A stretch of DNA of 64,000 bases. Origin: Macrothele yani (Eukaryota; Arthropoda; Arachnida; Araneae; Macrothelidae). Of this stretch, positions 33,421 to 44,910 are shown piece by piece (the stretch's first letter is position 1; each line of letters begins with the position of its first letter). The notes under the pieces were generated by a model. It saw only the letters and a program-made list of their open reading frames with translations. It was not told the DNA's origin and ran no database searches. The DNA lies in NCBI GenBank assembly GCA_039090855.1, contig CM077027.1:101660424-101724423 (forward strand), read 5' to 3'. A program made the translations under genes and the position numbers.

Positions 33421-35480
33421 GAGTTAGATACTGTTCAATAATATAGTGCAGTATCTACAACTAAAATTAGGGAATATATCATACACTTGCTGCATTTTAA
33501 AGTAGGTTTGGGTTTCAGAAAGTTCGGCTTTGTCTTCTGGTTTATAATGTTCAATAAAACCACTAATGAATAAATACACTTAAAAGCACCCATTCTGAAA
33601 TTAGTGTCATAGCTATTTAAATTTCTGATACTTATTCTGCATATGTACATGCATCAGTTTTGGGTTGCACCACAGAACTTCACTATTGCTGCAGAATGCA
33701 TAACTCCGCTGGTGATACTGCCAAAAACAGATATTGGCATCTTGATTATTCTGAATTTATGGTAAGTAGTCTACAAAAAAATATGCAAACAGAAAAAAAT
33801 CCATATACTGTACTTGTTGCTTTGTGAAAGAGATGGAAACTTATCAACAGAAACCCAAATTTTGAAAATTAAAATTTTCAGAAAAGAATTTGAAAGCTCA
33901 GGCACTAGGTGAACATTTCGCGTTCATTTACCCCTGCTTGTTTGTAAATAATTTTTTTAAATGTTTAAGTCATGAATTCAGCATTTTAAAGAAAGGCTCC
34001 CATTCAGCATTACATACACAGCAATGGAATTTTGCTCAGTGGAAACCTCCCAGTTGGAAAAAAACAGCTATCCAAGCCCCAGCACAAGTCGCTTTGTAGC
34101 TGTCATCCGGAAAGTGAAGACATTGGTGTCAGGACCAAATCCCAACAATGCAATACATTGTAGCAGCAAAGACAGAACTGTCCCTGTACAAACAATTAAC
34201 AATAATCCACCAAGATTTAAATCTACAAAAAACATCACATGAGCTGCTGAGTATCCACACTTCTCCCAAGGCATAGTTTGGAGAAAAGGACCATGAGCAC
34301 AAACCTCTACGAAAACCACCTGGCTGCTGAAAGGTAAAAATATGTTGGCCACCTTGGATGAAGCTTACATTTACCTATCAGTTTGCAACAAACCCTGTAC
34401 AATTTACTATTATCAGGATGGCATCAAAGTCTTTCCAAAATGGTATTGAGAGTGCAATGAAACTTTCCTGTAAGACATTTTATGATGGTTGCTGGATTCT
34501 CGATTCTTGTGGCCTGCCATTTGTGGAGTGAATAGAAATGCCAAAGTTAAGTCAGCATTTATCAGAGAGGTTCTGACAACAATTTATGTGCAGGAAGTGT
34601 TGGTGCTATATGTTAGTGATAAAACTCTGTATGCATCCACCAACATAAAGTGGCAAGCCACACATCAAAACTGACCCAAAATTTCTTACACCAGATTGAC
34701 CAGAAGAACAAGATTCAGGCAATACCATATTGGCAACATCCTTGTCAATTCTCCTGATGCCTCTCTGATAATTTCTGCACCTTTTGATTATTGAGATGTG
34801 CTCTATAGCAGAGACGACCAAATACAAGAGATGGTTTCTGGAAAATGTGCTAAGAGGAGTGGTACAATATCAGCATGAATACACTTCAAAACAGCCTTCT
34901 GCAGTGGAAACTGCATTTTACAGTGATTGTGGGAATAAAAGGCCAACATTGGTGGGATGGCAAGAGGTTTTTTCAACTCCCTCTGTCTCATCTGAAAATC
35001 GTTAATGCACTTCCTAAAGAATCTTCTGTACAAGCATGATATAACTCTACACCACAAGACAGATGCCACTAAATTCTCAGGTCAAATGATATCGTTTGAC
35101 AAAAGTCTCAAATCTAGTATGCTGAAGCATTTCAAGGTATTATTTTAAAGTATGCAATCAGTAAGTTTTAAAAACCTGAGGATTTTCTGCACAGTATGTG
35201 AATAAACTTGGCACTGTAACCTAATGCCAGATGAAGAAAAAAAAATTTCATCTGTTTTACAGTAGTGTAAATATTATGGTAAACATAAGTGTATAAATGC
35301 ATGGAAACCCTTAGTGATAGTAACGTTCAATGAAAAAAAAATTCCTAATTGGATAAACAAATGGAGATATTGTGCTTAATATATATTTACGCTAATAAAG
35401 GGGACAGTTTTTCATAAGAGTAGCTGGAAAACAGGTCAATAATCCTCGCAACTGTGCATAACCTTGGCCCAAAAAGAAAT
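33421..35480. other. SUCLA2 intron, no recognised gene
   Basis: AT-rich sequence with only short chance frames. No transposon ends were identified. Confidence 0.5.
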
Positions 35481-35662
35481 AGTCTTGGCCTTTCAAAGAG
35501 AAAGATATTGGCCCTTTAAAGAGAAAGATATTGGCCCTTTAAAGAGAAAGATATTGGCCCTTTAATGAGAAAGATATTGGCTCTTTAATGAGAAAGATAT
35601 TGGCTCTTTAATGAGAAAGATATTGGCCCTTTAATGAGAAAGATATTGGCCCTTTAAAGAGC
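35481..35662. repeat. 22-bp tandem repeat, ~8 units
   Basis: The unit GAGAAAGATATTGGCCCTTT plus two A/T bases is repeated in register with few substitutions (CCC/CTC and AAA/AAT variants). Degenerate half-units lie on both sides. Confidence 0.92.
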
Positions 35663-36270
35663 CCTTCAATATGAATAATTTCATATTGGCCCTTCAATTT
35701 GAAGCAAAAATATGATGTCAATTACAAATAGTGATATGCCAAATATTAAAGGAACAGGGAAACTAGAAAATTATAAAAAATATTACTAAGGATCACTGCT
35801 TTCTAATTTAAAAAAAAAAAAAAAAAAAGAAGAAAGAATACCTCTAATATGATTCTACAAACAGAGATATTGAACCAAATTTAAGTATACATTTTGCTCC
35901 GACCACCTAGCAGAAAATTTCTTTCTGAACAACAGCTGGAAATATATTTTATATATTTTCATAATAATTTATTTCATACATTTTCATTTATTTTTGAAAT
36001 TTTGTTTCAATTACACTACCTAACTAGGGAACAACGTGTGCAGAAAATCAGAAAACATGGACAGTACCAAAATTCCCTGGAGAGCAAGCCCCAGCGTGCG
36101 AACTGCAAACGGGTTTGACGTCACGGTCAGAGGGCCATCGCAATCCCTCTCTTCAGAGAGGTCAAAGGGCAAATGTAAGGGAAATGCCGATTTTAGATGT
36201 GCGTTCATGCGCCATTGGTCAGTATTGAGCTTTCGGTAGTCGTGCACGTGAGTTAGCATTTTTATACAAC
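35663..36270. other. Intron; possible promoter-like GC patch
   Basis: Mostly AT-rich, with a poly-A at 35811-35828. The segment 36080-36245 is distinctly GC-richer, with several CpGs, and lies immediately upstream of the THAP relic. It could be its former promoter region, which is inference only. Confidence 0.35.
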
Positions 36271-37435
36271 ATGCCTGGAAAATATTGAGTGCCTTTATGT
36301 AGACCTAATTACAAAGCACATCCAAAAGCGACTGTTTTCAGCTTTCCTGAAGGTGAAAGAATTCGAAGATGATGGATTTCTTCCGTATGAATAAAGAATT
36401 TTGAACCCACCATGAATTCAAAGGTTAGTTCAGCCTAATTGTTCTCGTGATAGCATGTTCTGCTTTCGTTGTAAATACAACTATAATTTAGTGAATTGTT
36501 AGTTGTTATTTTGATTGACGAAGTAAAATTTAAGAGCTAGCCTTCCGATTATCAGCTCATTATATTTGTTGTGGTTTAAATAATGATATTACTTACCATT
36601 CAACATTTCATTTCTATAAAATAAATGTTATTTTTCTTTACAAAATTCATAGTTAGTAGTGTTCAAATTGGGGGAAAAAAATGTACAGATATTATCAGCG
36701 CATCAGGTACTAAGGTTAGCCAGGCAAAGAAACTGGCAATAAATAATTACGTTATTTATTAATCAACATTTCATTTCCATAAAACAAATGTCATTTTTCT
36801 TCACAAAATTGCTGTGTATCAGTGTCATAATTAAAATAAGAATTTGCACGAAATGTACAGAACTACTAGATGCGCTGATATAATCTGAAGGCTAGCCTAA
36901 AGAAAAATTTATTGGAATGTCCAACAAATGTATCCGAAAGTTTGGAATGTGTCCGAAAGAATTCACTTATATCGTTAAACTTCAGCACGATCCCTGAAGT
37001 TTACTGACTGATAAGTTAAAATGTATGTATGTACATATATTCATGGGCTTACAATTTTTTTTAAGTTAGTTAATGTACAATTTAATTTAAATTAAGTTGT
37101 GGTAGAGATTGAGGTTCCAATTACAGAACTATGAACTTGAATTGTTTACATTGAACTCTTTTGCAAAGCAGCACTTTAATTCCTAGTTACATTCATAGTC
37201 CTATGTATAAGGACAGTTTCAGAAATATTGGCAAAGAAACGTTCCTCCCTGAAAGAAGAACATCGTGCAAAAAAGAAAGTACTTATGCATAATGAAGGTA
37301 CACATTTATTATTGCATGTGTTTTCCGCTTTTTGGGAAGTCTGTTAATGTGTTACTTGATATCTTCAATATCGTTACAGATATTGAAAAATTAGAAAAAA
37401 AGTGTGACATTCAGATTTTCCAGCATAAAATTTAG
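36271..37435 (+). pseudogene. THAP-domain gene relic, three exon-like blocks
   Basis: Exon 1 (36271-36423) starts MPGKY, then VPLCRPNYK and ATVFSFPEGE, and ends EPTMNSK before GTTAGT. This is the beginning of a THAP zinc finger, with the first Cys codon now TGA and two more stops. Block 2 (37223-37297, after TTTCAG, before GTACAC) reads ILAKKRSSLKEEHRAKKK. Block 3 (37380-37435, after TTACAG) reads DIEKLEKKCDIQIF and ends in TAG. Blocks 2 and 3 join in matching phase over an 81-bp intron and look like a coiled coil. THAP domains occur in P-element-type transposases and host proteins; no catalytic domain was found here. Joining of exon 1 to block 2 is uncertain because the phases differ. Confidence 0.5.
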
Positions 37436-39075
37436 AGTGTTATGTGCATGAATTCGAAGATATCCAAATTAATACATTCCATGTTCATTTGACAAAGAAC
37501 TTTTTCCTAAATGATTCTAATTTATAATTATATATATTTTTTTTTTTACCTTCTAGAAGAATTTGCAAGATTTGTGCACACATCTTTCCATATTTTCAGT
37601 AAATATGCTCACTAAATTGGAAATTTTGCTTTCGCGTTCGTTACATAATTAAGGAAAAATCTTCTTTTTTTTCTTTCATTTTAGTGATTCAAACGTGAAG
37701 GGAATTTCTAAAAGTTTTAAGTGAAATGATTATGTTCATACAGTCCTTTCAATTTGCCATTAACGCACTTCAAAAAATCTTAGTTGCAAAAATGCTTAAC
37801 GTAAAATACTGGGCTTTTCACGTTATGCGTGAAAAAACTTGTTTGTGCTCCTTTAGCCAAATTGCAAACAAAAGGAAAAATGTCCTGAAATATTTCATTT
37901 TAAGACCCGTACATGAAATCATTTCCGAGCACAAGAGCAAAACTTTGGAATTCCCCAACTTACAGGTATCATTGCTGTAAACTGAGAAAAAAATTTCATT
38001 TTTTAATGTGTTATCTAAAGAAAAAAATTACAGAGAAAAAAACATGGTCGATTTATTGCTGTGTGCGCAAATTGTCTAATATCGCACTCGAGAAATTATT
38101 TCTCTGCGTAAACACCGCAGAACTTGGTTGCCGTTTTCAGGAGCGGAGAGCTCGAGGCTGGAGTCGGTCGGCCCACTAGCTCTGACTTCACAGACCGGTT
38201 CGGAGGCTTTCTTAATCTTCAGGGGGTTTTGACAGTACTGACCACAGTTGCAGTCAGCTGACATTTTTTTTTTTTTTACAGTCCAACCTGCAGATAATCC
38301 TACCAAACAAATAATTGAGGTTTACATCACCTAGAATGATTTAAACTTCAATTATTTGTTTGTTTTCTGCAATTTCTTTTGCAGCTTTTAAATTTAAATT
38401 TTTCAATTTTGCGTTAGAAAAGCTACAAAATTCATACAACGTCATGGTGACAGTTACAGTAATCTGATGCAAAAATAATTTTTAGTACAGCCCTTGTAAT
38501 GCCAGTTTATAGCAAAAATAGTGTAAGTGGGAAATCGGGCTGGCAGCATGTAGATCATACTGACAACAGTAAAAGTTAGATGCTAGTAGAAATTCCTCAA
38601 ATTGGTCATGCATAACTTGAAATATTGTCAAAATCAAAATATAATTTAATGCCACCTCATGGGAACATTTTACACAAGAAACAGCTGCAAAATTTATTTA
38701 TAAATACAGGAAAGAAAAACAAACATTTGGATGTAATTATGTTTACAGGATGCAAAAGGAGTTTTTTCACTCTGGCTTAGAAGTGTAGGTATCGTGGCAA
38801 ACATAAAAATACGATTAACCATCGAATATAAAATATGTGTATTAAAAAACTCAAAAATTAACGAACAATCATCTTCACTGCTGCTGTTACCTGATGCTAG
38901 AAGAATTTTTCAAAAATAACTTGTGTTTACAGTATCAATTTGCCTGTACTGACAGACAGTGATATTATAAACACTAACTTTTTATAAAAGATGTGATGTT
39001 TGCTATAATGATGGTTCATCATCAGTAGAGTAGTAAATAAATGGAAATGTGCATCTATATATTGCAATACACTTA
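37436..39075. other. Intron, no recognised gene
   Basis: A small GC-rich patch (38130-38220) and a poly-T at 38264-38277 are visible. No ORF has recognisable homology. Confidence 0.45.
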
Positions 39076-39312
39076 CAGGGATCATAGCATACTTCTGGAA
39101 AATTTTAGGTAAGAATTTTAGGAATTTTTAGAAAAATTTTAGGAGTGTATTTCAATAAAAACTAGATGTATATTTGTATACATCTAGTAAAACAACTTTG
39201 TATACATTGTAAAGAGTTTGCTTCACACCCTTCAACCATATATACTGATAGACTGCGCATGACATCAAAATTTCTGGCTCCAACATAAAATCACATGACA
39301 ACAGTCAAAAAG

Positions 39313-39383
39313 ATGGGTTACACCTGCTGTGCTTATGGTTGCTCTGACCGATATAGTAAAGAAAGTTCTATGATTTTTCATGG
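39313..39383 (+). pseudogene. THAP-like first exon
   Basis: ATG at 39313 opens MGYTCCAYGCSDRYSKESS, then MIFHG, ending at a good donor (GTAAGA). CCAYGC and a Phe-His shortly after are typical of the start of a THAP zinc finger. No matching second exon was found. Unlike the relic at 36271 it is free of stops. Confidence 0.5.
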
Positions 39384-40046
39384 GTAAGAAACGAATTAAA
39401 TACCTAAGTCAATAAAGTTCAATTACTTAACCAGAAACTTGCAGCTATTGATATAAAAATATAGTAACTTAAGAAAAAAAAATGGAATGCATGTTCCAAA
39501 TTCTTCGCAAATGTTCATCACATTATAAATCACAAAATGTAAACAACACGATCATGCATGTATATAGCTCATAAGTAAACTTACCTGAAGAGTTTTCATT
39601 ATATATGAGGTGCATTCACATAATACACCGAAAACACTGAAGTTCTGCAGCGTAAATTAGTAATCATAACAGCATTTGTACACGAAATTTGGAGTCTGAT
39701 GATGACGTGCCCAATGTTTGAGCCATGGCGGCTTTGATGCAGCTATTGCCAATGCGCAGTCCATTAGTATATATGGTCGAAGTTCACACCCAAATTTTTG
39801 CATAACGTCTAATGTCTAAAGTTTAAGTATGATTTACTTCTAATGTTCAGTTCTTATCTTTTCACGTGTTATTATCATATTCAAGTATATTTACCACATT
39901 CAAGTTTCACTTTGAACATTAATATGCTGTTGAACCAGAAGCAATTCACGATTTTCACAGTAAAGTTTTCAGGTTTCACATTAAACTATAATATCCTAAA
40001 AAGGTAATTGAAAACCAAGAACTATGTACAATTGTTCACTGAATTA

Positions 40047-40360
40047 CTTTTTTCATATTATTGTTTTAACCTTTTCCTGATTAGCCTATCTTTTTCTGCT
40101 TCCACCACAACTAATTTACTTTCAGTTTTCTTTATTTCAGCTGAACCTTGTATGATCAAGTTAGAGGCAACTGCTATTTCAACAGTATTTTGTTTTTCTA
40201 CAGCTTTTCTCATTCTTTCTGTTCCCTCTTGAATTACTGCTAGGGAGGCTTCTTTATCTTTTTTAAGCCTATTTATTTCTGCATCATTTTCTTTTATTTT
40301 GTCATCAAACTCAGCTTTTCTTTTTTCTCTAGCTGCTTTTCCTTATTTTCCCTCTCTTTC
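40047..40360 (-). pseudogene. Coiled-coil coding relic
   Basis: A minus-strand frame without a convincing start encodes about 100 residues: FDDKIKENDAEINRLKKDKE, ERMRKAVEKQNTVEIA, then KKTESKLVVVEAEKDR and a stop. Charged heptad-like spacing suggests a coiled coil. It is outside the ATG-initiated long frames and may be an exon of a gene carried by the surrounding putative transposon. The family was not recognised. Confidence 0.4.
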
Positions 40361-41905
40361 TTCGAAAATAAAAGCATAACAAACAGCGCGAAAACTAGCT
40401 CATAAATAGAATATTTGAAACACTCTCAATGTATGCACTCTCAATTATTAGGGATGGTAGAGGGGAAGGGAATAGAACTGTCCAAAATTAGCATGTTTTC
40501 GTTGCGCTAGGGCGCTTAAGCACGGCTGAATTCCTTCAGATACCCCCAATATTCAAATGATTGAAATGTGCTGATGTTCATGGAATGAAATGGTTGATCA
40601 GCTATGATGACCGCATAAAAGTTCGGGGTGGGGGGGGGAGGGCTTTATTTTTTTTATTTTTTTAGTTTATGCAACATTTTACATCACTCCAGTATTTATC
40701 AACAATCTCAATGCAACTACCGCTTACGATCGCGGATATCAGCAACCGAAAATCTGCCATATCTCTAAGTGATATAACACACAGTATCCTGTTACAGTGT
40801 ATTGTAATTGAAAAAAAAAGGATGTGGAAAAAAGAAACTTTCAGAAATTAAGATCATCAAGTCATGCGTTTCAAAAATCCGTTTTCCTTTATAACGTTTA
40901 AAAACATGTTTTTGCTTTTTTACCTGTAGTGTAAATAAAAAAACTATGTTGATTTTTTTTATGGAATCAGACGTCCGTATGTCTGATTGTCTTCATCTGA
41001 GTTCACACTTTAGCTACTGTGTACAAGTAGACCTATTTTTTCAGCTCAAAAATATGTAGTTTTGTATATATTCACAGTATAAGTCATTCCTTATTCCCAC
41101 AGAACTGAATTCAGCATATGCAAAATGAAGATCATCAAGACCCGCCCAACACTATGTTTCTGATTGTCTGCTGTTTATATTCAAGAAATGCAAACATGGA
41201 TCAATGGTGAATGCAGGAACTATGATTTTTATTTATTACCAAGAAAAAAAAAAAAAGAACCGTGAAAGCTGTAAAGCTGAAACGGATATTTCTCTCGAAC
41301 CCCCCCCCCTGACGCGTCCACACAACACAACCTTTGGAATTACCTGATGGAATGGCTTCTTTTCATTTGGCACATCGCCATAAATCACCACCTGCAGCTC
41401 ACTGAACTGTCAAGTTGCACCCTTCCTCCTTCACTTTAACTATAATAGAAACTGTAAAAAAAAAAAAATGCTCCCCAATTTTCGACAAAATTAAATTACC
41501 AAATTTACGTCATGATGTTGCAATTTACTAAAATACGTTTGTTTATCTGCTGAATATTGCTTAAATCCATTGAAAACTTTTTAATTATAGATGATTTTTT
41601 TATTAAAACAGTAACTCAGACGTCTGAATAAAAACGTGTTTGTAATTCAAATAGAGTCCATATCATCACAGAAAAAAAAATTTAAGGATCACTCTGTTTA
41701 AATAAACCATGGCATCTAAAAAAAATAATCCACTTGCTTTTCCCGTAATTTATAATTACTGTTTCTTTTTTTCAATCCGATTATGCAAAGTTTTTTTTTT
41801 TTTTTTTTTTTTTTGCATCTGCTAAAGTTCCTAACGGAATTTGGCGAAATTTGCACTAGAACTTTATTGTGATGTATCTTAACTACTGTAAAAATTTTAC
41901 TGTGT

Positions 41906-41960
41906 TATTTTCAGAAATCCATTTTTCTGAAAAATTCAGAAAAATGGATTTCTGAAAATA
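41906..41960. repeat. Perfect 26-bp hairpin with 3-base loop
   Basis: The arms 41906-41931 and 41935-41960 are exact inverted copies (core TTTCAGAAATCCATTTTTC), with loop AAA. No poly-U or gene is next to it. Confidence 0.85.
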
Positions 41961-42902
41961 TTCTCCTAGTCCTTTTGTGCTGTGGAAGTGATAAACAGGT
42001 GTTTGCTTTCTTCCCAACCAAGGGCTTCAGATCAGCGCTCCCAGCTGTCAATCAACCATTGCTATGGTAACACCCTTTCTGCTGGAGGCTCACTCTGTCC
42101 AAAGAGGCACACATACTTGTCCATAATAAAAATTACCAATGCTAACTTTTAAAGTTTTAAACCGATTCAACTGGAATTTTGGAAGTGAGCTTCTGTAATC
42201 CAATTACAGTGAATGTAAAAATTTCAGCCACTTTCGTGAAAAATTTGCAAAGATAGTTTTCTTATTTTTTATCATAAGTAGTGGAAGTCTCTTGAGGAGG
42301 GAGGAGGGTGGCATGCACATAAACAAGAAGAAGATGAATGTGTTGTTCAGGCATACTCCTCACTGGTGGATGCCAGCTGACTTGGTACATACGTGACCCC
42401 CTGCAAATGCTAAATGCCTCTTCTTTCCCCTTCCGTTCTCAGTTGTCGGACGGACATCAAGCTCCCCTTCGACCTACTAGTAATCATCCAATTTTATTGC
42501 ACTGGAAGTAGTGCCTTTTTTTTTTCTTTTTTTTTCCCCCCCAGCCAAATTAGGATTTGGTGCACATCGGAAAACCGTTGCCGGTGGTTTCTTTGAGAAC
42601 AGAGAAAAGGAACTTTAAAAAATGAAGGGGTAACAGTAACACGATTTCCTAAAAGGGCATTTTTTAAGCACTAATTTCAAATTTCAAGGCTTTTCAAGAC
42701 GGCATTAAAAAAACACCGTTTTTCCAGGATATTCAGGCCTTGAAAACGTAATCATGATTTTCCAGGACTTTCAGGTTTTCAAGCACGCATGCGCACCCTG
42801 CGTAATGGTAAATTTATTGGCGTTAATAACGGTTGTGTTTTTAATAAATAAGCTTACGAAAATTTTAGGATGAATAGCAAATTTTAGGTATAATTTTAGG
42901 AA

Positions 42903-42959
42903 TTTAAGGAGGGTCACAAAATATTAGGAATTTTAGGAATTTTAGGAATTTTAGGAGGA
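42903..42959. repeat. ~10-bp tandem repeat ATTTTAGGA
   Basis: Four to five units of ATTTTAGGA adjoin the CAGGGATC terminus at 42971. Related units occur at 39105-39146 next to the left terminus. Confidence 0.75.
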
Positions 42960-42977
42960 ATGCGATCCCTGCACTTA

Positions 42978-44499
42978 TTATTTCAATGTTTTTACACACA
43001 GTCACAAGTATGCGTGTGTTCTTTTCCTGTAATTTCAAAATGATATACATGATTACTTCTAAGCAACACTGACGCAAACTGAATTTCACAAGTGTGGTAG
43101 TTGAGCACAGGTGCAAACCACCACACTTGTACTGTAGTATTCAGCCCAATTGATGCTATAGTATATTATTACAAAAAATATGATACCAATTCTTTAATAT
43201 TGCAGTTGTGGCAAAAGCATATTTATTGGGCAGAAAAAAGGCAAGCAAAAAAAATTTATGCTGGAGTGAGTTTTTCTTTTTCAGAATTTTGTAGTAAATA
43301 AAAAATTTGATAGTCTTGAATAGCACATTTTCACCAAATACTATACTGCTGAACTCAGATATGGCCTCACTTTACATAAAACTGTTAAAATTTCATCAAG
43401 ACTTAAAATTCAACATGCTTTTGTCAGCAGGTCTTCTACTTTTTCCAAAATACAACAAAGGCAGCTTGAAAAGTAATGACATTATTTACACTATTTATAT
43501 CTTAGAATTCCTGAGACTTGACTTGGCACTACTACTTTTTTCAAAGTAATGTTCTTCATATGGCATATACTTTCTACAATGTGCAACTCATTTCTCAAAC
43601 ATTGCTGGTCATCCAACAGGGTAGTGCATTGAGCTTCTTTTCCTGCAGCATCAGTATTAATTTTTTATCTTTGTGGATCTTGTTTCTGCATCTGAAAGGC
43701 TCAAAAGTCATATGTTCAAGGTCTGAGTGTAGAAAGGGTCAGAGTGCTTGAATACAAACACAGATTTTGGAATGCATTCGCTCAAAGTGGTGTATAGTGT
43801 CATCTTGCTATGTATCACGCCACACCTGCTCTACCTAAGTTTAACTGAAAAAATCAAAAGTGTAGGTTATTTGAGTTATTTTAAATTTGAGGAAAGGAAC
43901 CTATCAATCATGTCCCAGACATGTATGATTGTGCACAGAATGTGTACTTGTAGAATACAGGAATATATATGGAATATTATTCATGATATAAAAAAAGAGC
44001 CAACTTGGCAATCCTGCAGGCCATGGGAGCACAATCACGACTTGGAGACCCAGCCTGGTAACACTGACAAAATGGGGATAAATATATATTAACCAACATT
44101 TGCGATACTCTAGGTTTTCACTGTAATAATGGGATGTCATAGCACCCTCCACAAACAAAACAAGTGCTGTCTTCTTGTCTTATCTGATGGCTATGGAAAC
44201 TGTTATATCAAGAGTAGGCAGTTTGTGACTTTTCCTCATACAGCCTGTGTTTTCTTTCTTTCTCATACAGGCTTCATCAAAATACCATTGTTATATCACC
44301 TCACACTGCAACAGAAATAGCTCTTATTACTTACTACATACAAAAGATGTTATTCTGTTCTCCAAATAACCCATGAAGAATACTCTGAAAATGCTTGTGA
44401 TCATGAGCAGGAGCAAGAACTAATCAGTTCAGTGGGATTCGAGATCTATGCCTCCCACATAATTACTGCGTCGCAATAGCAGAATTGTGGCGATGGGAA
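42978..44499. other. Intron, no recognised gene
   Basis: AT-rich. The ORFs at 43301-44092 are short and unlike known proteins. Confidence 0.45.
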
Positions 44500-44910
44500 A
44501 CGTATGTCGCAGATTTTAATTCGTTCTTGCAGACAAAAACGCTATCCCCAGAACCTTTATTCTGGTCCTACAAAAAAAAATCCGTCCCCAGAAGCCTTTT
44601 TAATACTCCCTTACAGGCTTGCATCATGAGCGCAAGTTTTTCATCTGGAGACGGAATTTTGTCCTTCAAAACTTTCCCAAAATGAAAATTAGATGAAGTA
44701 AAGATTTCTCCCATAATCATAGCCCCCTCTCCTCTTGTGATACTTGTTCTGTCCCTGTTATTGTTAAAACATCATTTTATTGCATAAATGTTGTAAACAA
44801 TTTCCAAAAATGGAAGTTAGAAGGAGTGCTGTAACCTTAATTTTTTTTTTTTTTTTTTCGAGATGCCCACTTTGTTTTGTATAGCTGCTAAATGTTTTAT
44901 TTCATGCATA

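Larger units (their letters stand above)
39076..42971. mobile_element. Possible DNA transposon with CAGGGATC termini
   Basis: The left end CAGGGATCATAGCAT and the inverted right end CAGGGATCGCATTCC are flanked directly by CACTTA (39070-39075 and 42972-42977). The ~3.9-kb interior holds a THAP-like first exon (39313), a coiled-coil coding relic on the minus strand (about 40047-40360), a perfect hairpin and 'ATTTTAGG' tandem motifs near both ends. Another CAGGGTGCGCATGC-type end (inverted, ending about 42800) suggests a further nested element. Only ~8-12 bp of the termini match, so this is a hypothesis. Confidence 0.4.

Noticed and set aside
35481..35662. CRISPR array
   Set aside because: Pure tandem repeat with no unique spacers, in animal DNA.
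42640..42800. A second complete MITE ending CAGGGTGCGCATGC (inverted)
   Set aside because: Only one end is recognisable; no matching left terminus or duplication was found.
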